NCBI GenBank assembly: GCA_038199265.1
Contig: JBBPZD010000129.1
Location: forward strand, 1 to 10,717
DNA: 10,717 bases
Source: Allobranchiibius sp038199265
GTDB lineage: Bacteria > Actinomycetota > Actinomycetes > Actinomycetales > Dermatophilaceae
Direction of reading: 5' to 3'
Shown here one piece after another: positions 7,828-10,717 of this stretch. Made by a program: the position numbers and the translations under genes. The notes beneath the pieces are model-generated. The model ran no database searches and was not told where the DNA came from. It saw only the letters and a list, made by a program, of their open reading frames with translations. Position 1 is the first letter of the stretch; the number at the start of each line of letters is the position of its first letter.

Positions 7828-8592
7828 TCAGGCCGAGGCGCTGTCCAGATCCGTCCCGAGCTGGGCTGCAATTTCCTGCAGGAAGGGAACTGCCCGTTTG
7901 CGGACGCTCGGGGTCAGTCGACTGGCCGGCGCCGACATCGAGATGGACATCAGCGTGGTCCGGCTCGGAATCGCCACGGCCAGGCACGACACGCCCACTT
8001 CCATCTCACCGTCTTCGATCGCATAGCCGTTCTTGCGAATGCGGGCCAGCTCGGTGAGCATCGCGGCTGGTTCCACGATGGTTTTCTCGGTCAGCATCGG
8101 CATTCCGGTGCGCGACAGAATCGTGAGCACCTCCGAATCCGGGAGCTGGGCGAGCATGACCTTCCCCGCGGCCCGGCAGTGCGGCAGCACGCGGCGGCCG
8201 ATGTCGGTAAACATCCGCATCGCGTGCGGAGAGGGCACCTGGCCGACATAGACCAGTTGATCGCTGTCCAGGGTCGCGAGGTTCGCGGTTTCGCCGAACT
8301 CCTTCACGATGCGGCCCAGCTCGGGGGCGCTACGCGAACCGAAAGCGAGCAACGCGGTGGCCCCGAGCGGAATGAGTCGTGAACCGAGCGCGTAGCGGCG
8401 GTCGGGTAGCTGCCGTAGGTATCCGCGGTCGGCGAGAGTGCGCACGATGCGGTGAATGGTGGGCATCGGCAAGCCCGAGACGTTGCTCATCTCCACCAGC
8501 GCCATCTCACCGCCCGCAGCGTCGATGGCTTCCAGAATGTCGAGGGCTCGACCCACTGATTGGACGCCGCCGCTTCTCGGACTGTCAGCCAT
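7828..8592 (-). CDS. IclR-family transcriptional regulator (AllR-like)
   Basis: DNA-binding regulator, 254 residues, a normal IclR length. ATG 8592 is preceded by GAGGAG four bases upstream; the upstream in-frame TTG/ATG (8628, 8622) lack such a site. The N-terminal winged helix-turn-helix covers about 10-70: VGRALDILEAI, the recognition helix in SGLPMPTIHRIVRTLADRGYL and the wing at RRYALGSRLIPLG. The C-terminal effector domain covers about 85-245. C203 in GVSCLAVAIPS and S218/S220 in SISMSAPASR correspond to effector-pocket residues described for E. coli AllR, which binds glyoxylate and allantoin. The intervening loop is two residues shorter here. It lies between the uraD operon and the divergent DUF6986-like gene, and four palindromes next to neighbouring genes are plausible targets. 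That it represses them, and that glyoxylate or allantoin is the signal, is inference. PcaR/KdgR-type roles are alternatives. Confidence 0.92.
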   Translation of the reverse strand: MADSPRSGGVQSVGRALDILEAIDAAGGEMALVEMSNVSGLPMPTIHRIVRTLADRGYLRQLPDRRYALGSRLIPLGATALLAFGSRSAPELGRIVKEFGETANLATLDSDQLVYVGQVPSPHAMRMFTDIGRRVLPHCRAAGKVMLAQLPDSEVLTILSRTGMPMLTEKTIVEPAAMLTELARIRKNGYAIEDGEMEVGVSCLAVAIPSRTTLMSISMSAPASRLTPSVRKRAVPFLQEIAAQLGTDLDSASA

Positions 8593-8646
8593 GGTTCTCC
8601 TCGAATCGCGGGACGCGGACATTGGCAACGTGGCGAAATCGCCGGG

Positions 8647-8663
8647 TCATCACCTTGTGATCA
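8647..8663. promoter_or_regulatory. Small inverted repeat upstream of the IclR gene
   Basis: ATCAC (8649-8653) and GTGAT (8657-8661) flank CTT; the arms extend to seven bases with one mismatch. It lies about 55 bases upstream of the regulator's ATG and might serve autoregulation. It differs from the CGGAAT-N4-ATTCCG sites. Weak evidence. Confidence 0.25.
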
Positions 8664-8732
8664 TTCAACGCGTGGTGTGGATCAGCCGGTGAACAGCCCC
8701 ACCCGCTGGCGCAAGCTGCTACTTTCGCCATA

Positions 8733-8748
8733 CGGAATTGTACTTCCG
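8733..8748 (+). promoter_or_regulatory. Operator palindrome upstream of the DUF6986-like gene (IclR-type site)
   Basis: CGGAATTGTACTTCCG fits CGGAAT-N4-ATTCCG with one mismatch. It lies 22 bases before the chosen ATG at 8771 in the 178-bp divergent region shared with the IclR gene, so it could control both. A TACTTT at 8720-8725 is in the right place for a -10 box, but no good -35 box is visible. Confidence 0.66.
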
Positions 8749-8770
8749 ATATATGAAGGATGGAAGCCTG

Positions 8771-10018
8771 ATGACTGACGGTGTCACCGAATCTCTGATC
8801 GCCGAACTGGACCGTGAACTGGCGGCTGCCGACGCAGAACTGACCAGGCGATATCCGGGCGATCGGGTGGATCGCGCGCCGATCCACACCGTGTACGTCC
8901 CCGCTGATCGCTACGACGCGGGCACCCCGGCCGCCTGGGGCAACGAGGCACGCGCACTGCTCGATCAGTTCGCGCCCACCTCAGATGCGCTCGCCGCTCT
9001 CGTGGGTATGGCCCCCGAGCGAGTCGCCGATGTCTATGACCTGATCCGCGCCAAGCTGGAACGGGAGCCGATCGAAGACCTGCGGGTCGACTTCGAGGAC
9101 GGCTACGGCCGCCGCGCCGACGAGGTGGAAGATGCAGATCTGGCTGCTGCGCTCGCATCGCTTGAGAGCCAGCGAGTCGACGGCACCCGCCCGGCCTGGT
9201 GGGGAATCCGCTTCAAGGCGTTCGAGGGGCCGACCCGTGCACGCGGTGTGCGCTCGCTCGTCGCGTTCCTGGAAAGCACGTGTGCTGATGGAACAGTTCC
9301 GGGCGGCTTGACCCTGACGTTGCCGAAGGTCACCTCGGTCGACCAGGTCGCAGCGATGGCGCTCGCGCTCGACCGCATCGAGCCGGCCCTCGGCCTGCCC
9401 GACCACTCGCTGACCTTCGAGATCCAGATCGAGACGGCTCAGGCGATCCTCGCTGCAGACGGTCGGGCTGCCGTCGCACAGATGGTGCACGCATCAGATG
9501 GTCGGGCGACCTCGCTGGTGTACGGCACCTTCGACTACAGCGCGGGCCTCGGTGTTGCAGCGCCGTACCAGGCAGCAGATCACCCCGTAGCCGACCACGC
9601 AAAGGCCGTCATGCAGGTCGCCGCAGCGCAGACCGGTGTCACCGTGTCCGACGGTTCGACGAACGTGGTCGACTTCTCCTCGGCCCAGGCCGCGGGCGCG
9701 ACGTGGGCTCTGCACAGCGGACTCGTTACGCGTTCGTTGGTGCAGGGCGTCTACCAGGGCTGGGACATGTGCCCTGGTCACCTGGTGTCGCGGTACCTGG
9801 CGACGTACCTGTTCTTCCGTGAAGCGCTGCGCCCAGCAGCTGCCCGGCTGCACGCCTACGTCAACAAGGTGGAGGGCGGCGTCATGGACGAGCCGGCCAC
9901 CGCGAAGATGCTCGCCTCGGCACTGTTGCGCGGGGTTCGCTGCGGCGCGGTCCAAGAGTCCGAGGTGCAGCAACTTGCGGGGCTCAGCGTCGACGAACTC
10001 GCCGCCATGACCCGCTGA
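8771..10018 (+). CDS. CitE/malate-synthase-like TIM-barrel protein (DUF6986-like), reaction unknown
   Basis: 415 residues. ATG 8771 is chosen because AAGGA lies ten bases upstream and the operator occupies 8733-8748; the longer frame from TTG 8738 begins inside the operator. It reads as a distant member of the HpcH/HpaI aldolase - citrate lyase beta - malate synthase superfamily. IHTVYVPADRY (38-48) resembles the CitE LYVPG strand. DLRVDFEDGYG (103-113) resembles DLEDAV. GIRFKAF (145-151) is in the place of the substrate-binding Arg. LTLPKV (182-187), IQIETAQ (218-224, metal-binding Glu) and YGTFDYSAGLG (251-261, metal-binding Asp) follow. A helical C-terminal part (about 310-415, with YQGWDMCPGHLVSRYLATYLFFRE) is not found in simple CitE proteins. 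Placed next to an AllR-like regulator, with its operator and upstream of hyi, a role in glyoxylate condensation or a retro-aldol step is plausible but unproven. I know of no established function. Confidence 0.85.
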   Translation: MTDGVTESLIAELDRELAAADAELTRRYPGDRVDRAPIHTVYVPADRYDAGTPAAWGNEARALLDQFAPTSDALAALVGMAPERVADVYDLIRAKLEREPIEDLRVDFEDGYGRRADEVEDADLAAALASLESQRVDGTRPAWWGIRFKAFEGPTRARGVRSLVAFLESTCADGTVPGGLTLTLPKVTSVDQVAAMALALDRIEPALGLPDHSLTFEIQIETAQAILAADGRAAVAQMVHASDGRATSLVYGTFDYSAGLGVAAPYQAADHPVADHAKAVMQVAAAQTGVTVSDGSTNVVDFSSAQAAGATWALHSGLVTRSLVQGVYQGWDMCPGHLVSRYLATYLFFREALRPAAARLHAYVNKVEGGVMDEPATAKMLASALLRGVRCGAVQESEVQQLAGLSVDELAAMTR

Positions 10019-10040
10019 TCCGTCGGACTCGTCGGAAGTG

Positions 10041-10060
10041 GCGCGCCCCATCGAGCGCGC
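10041..10060 (+). terminator. Short GC hairpin after the DUF6986-like gene
   Basis: GCGCGC (10041-10046) and GCGCGC (10055-10060) can pair around an 8-nt loop, 22 bases after the stop codon. There is no T-tract, only TGGTTCC. Possible terminator; low certainty. Confidence 0.35.
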
Positions 10061-10070
10061 TGGTTCCTGC

Positions 10071-10093
10071 ATATCCGCCATCTTGGCGGATAT
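10071..10093. repeat. Perfect 10-bp inverted repeat between the DUF6986-like gene and hyi
   Basis: ATATCCGCCA (10071-10080) and TGGCGGATAT (10084-10093) are exact reverse complements around TCT. As RNA this would be a stable hairpin 52 bases after the upstream stop, so it may be a terminator. As DNA its right arm overlaps the GATATAT motif seen at the other promoters and lies 13 bases upstream of the predicted hyi -35 box, so it could be a regulator site. Confidence 0.5.
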
Positions 10094-10106
10094 ATGCCAG
10101 AAGGGG

Positions 10107-10135
10107 TTTACGGGCAAGCCGGGTACCGCTATTCT
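10107..10135 (+). promoter_or_regulatory. Promoter of hyi
   Basis: TTTACG (10107-10112) and TATTCT (10130-10135) are 17 bases apart and weakly match -35/-10 consensus (four of six each). The segment from the -10 box through the operator is nearly the same as at the uraD promoter. Transcription should begin near 10142, at the edge of the operator. Confidence 0.5.
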
Positions 10136-10141
10136 GACTAG

Positions 10142-10157
10142 CGGAATACATATTCCA
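10142..10157 (+). promoter_or_regulatory. Operator palindrome of hyi (IclR-type site)
   Basis: CGGAATACATATTCCA matches the uraD operator (read on its own coding strand) at 15 of 16 positions. It lies at the predicted transcription start, 26 bases before the hyi ATG. This ties hyi to the same regulon as the urate genes. Confidence 0.75.
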
Positions 10158-10183
10158 CGATGCGAAAGTTAGAGGACCACTTG

Positions 10184-10717
10184 ATGGCGACCACCCGTTA
10201 CGCGGTGAACATTTCGATCCTGTTCACCGAAATACCCTTCCTGGAGCGGCCCGCAGCGGCCAGCGCAGCGGGATTCGACGCGATCGAGTGCTGGTGGCCG
10301 TGGAGTACCGCAACCCCCAGTCAGGACGAGCAGGACGCTTTCGTCTCCGCCGTTCAGGACGCCGGTGTACAGCTGATCGGCCTCAACTTCTTCGCCGGTG
10401 ACATGCCCGGTGGCGACCGCGGACTGGTCAGCTGGGTCGACCGGCAGGACGAATTCGCCGAGAACATCCCCGTCGTGGTCGACCTCGGCCGCCGGCTGGA
10501 CTGCCACGCGTTCAACGCCCTGTACGGCAACCGCGTCGAGGGTATCGACGACGTCGAAAGCGACCACGCAGCCGTCTTGGCGCTGGCCGCAGCCGGTCGC
10601 GCCGTAGCCGAGATCAATGGCATCGTGCTGGTCGAGCCGGTCAGCGGCAGCCCCGCGTACCCGCTCAAGACCGCCGATGACGTCTTCGCGGTCATCGACC
10701 GGGTCAAGGAGGAGACC
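10184..10717 (+). CDS. hyi: Hydroxypyruvate isomerase (partial, 3' end beyond window)
   Basis: Interconverts hydroxypyruvate and tartronate semialdehyde in the glyoxylate-to-glycerate route. The frame is open to the window edge: 178 codons of a family usually about 260-280 residues. ATG 10184 has AGAGGA seven bases upstream. Family features are RYAVNISILFTEIPFLERP (5-23, the typical N-terminal strand with LFTE-PF), GFDAIECWWPW (30-40), LIGLNFFAGDMPGGDRG (64-80, the conserved N-AGD--GGDRG block), and LVEPVSG (149-155), whose E151 matches the first catalytic Glu; the second catalytic Glu would lie beyond the window. It is a xylose-isomerase-like TIM barrel. Glyoxylate carboligase and tartronate semialdehyde reductase genes would be expected downstream, but this is not visible. 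A generic sugar isomerase is less likely, given the GDMPGGDRG block and the locus. Confidence 0.9.
   Translation, partial: MATTRYAVNISILFTEIPFLERPAAASAAGFDAIECWWPWSTATPSQDEQDAFVSAVQDAGVQLIGLNFFAGDMPGGDRGLVSWVDRQDEFAENIPVVVDLGRRLDCHAFNALYGNRVEGIDDVESDHAAVLALAAAGRAVAEINGIVLVEPVSGSPAYPLKTADDVFAVIDRVKEET

Noticed and set aside
8593..8628. N-terminally extended IclR protein from TTG 8628 or ATG 8622
   Set aside because: No Shine-Dalgarno precedes these codons; ATG 8592 follows GAGGAG and gives a normal N-terminus for the family.
8738..8770. Upstream TTG start for the DUF6986-like protein
   Set aside because: The codon lies inside the operator palindrome and has no Shine-Dalgarno; ATG 8771 fits better. 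ATG 8753 is a weaker alternative.

Overview
The window is a high-GC actinobacterial locus for purine (xanthine/urate) breakdown and glyoxylate use. The actinobacterial assignment rests on four observations: the strong G+C bias, the Shine-Dalgarno-led genes with ATGA overlaps, an XdhA with an actinobacterial-looking extended Fe-S linker, and a DUF6986-like protein typical of that phylum. Genus cannot be fixed from the sequence alone. The annotation comes from reading translations, so family names are recognised by motif and not by a database search.

Layout. (1) 1-3475, minus strand: a two-subunit xanthine dehydrogenase operon, xdhA (2Fe-2S/FAD) then xdhB (molybdopterin subunit, cut by the window edge). 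A perfect CRP/GlxR-type palindrome lies upstream. (2) 3674-5584, minus: an NCS2 (uracil-xanthine/urate) permease fused at its C-terminus to an OHCU-decarboxylase-like domain whose catalytic His reads as Tyr. (3) 5915-7664, minus: a tight uraD-uraH-uricase operon that takes urate to S-allantoin. (4) 7828-8592, minus: an IclR-family regulator resembling AllR. (5) 8771-10018, plus: a CitE/malate-synthase-like TIM-barrel protein (DUF6986-like) of unknown reaction. (6) 10184-10717, plus: the start of a hydroxypyruvate isomerase gene (hyi), which acts on tartronate semialdehyde/hydroxypyruvate in the glyoxylate (glycerate) route.

How it fits together. The permease imports purine or urate, XdhAB makes urate, and uricase, UraH and UraD turn it into S-allantoin. 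Later steps, not in the window, give ureidoglycolate and glyoxylate, which Hyi and perhaps the DUF6986 protein would help assimilate. Four transcription units (permease fusion, uraD operon, DUF6986 gene, hyi) each carry one copy of a palindrome CGGAAT-N4-ATTCCG just upstream of the start codon. Where a promoter can be proposed, the site sits at or just after the predicted transcription start. The simplest reading is one repressor, most likely the IclR protein encoded in the middle, controlling all four. The xdh operon lacks this site and carries the CRP-type site instead.

Most worth a second look: the permease-OHCU fusion with substituted catalytic residues beside an intact stand-alone UraD; the four-site operator family with a near-duplicated promoter-operator module; CRP-like palindromes inside promoter spacers; and the orphan CitE-like enzyme in the regulon. 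No rRNA, tRNA, CRISPR, insertion sequence or phage gene was seen.
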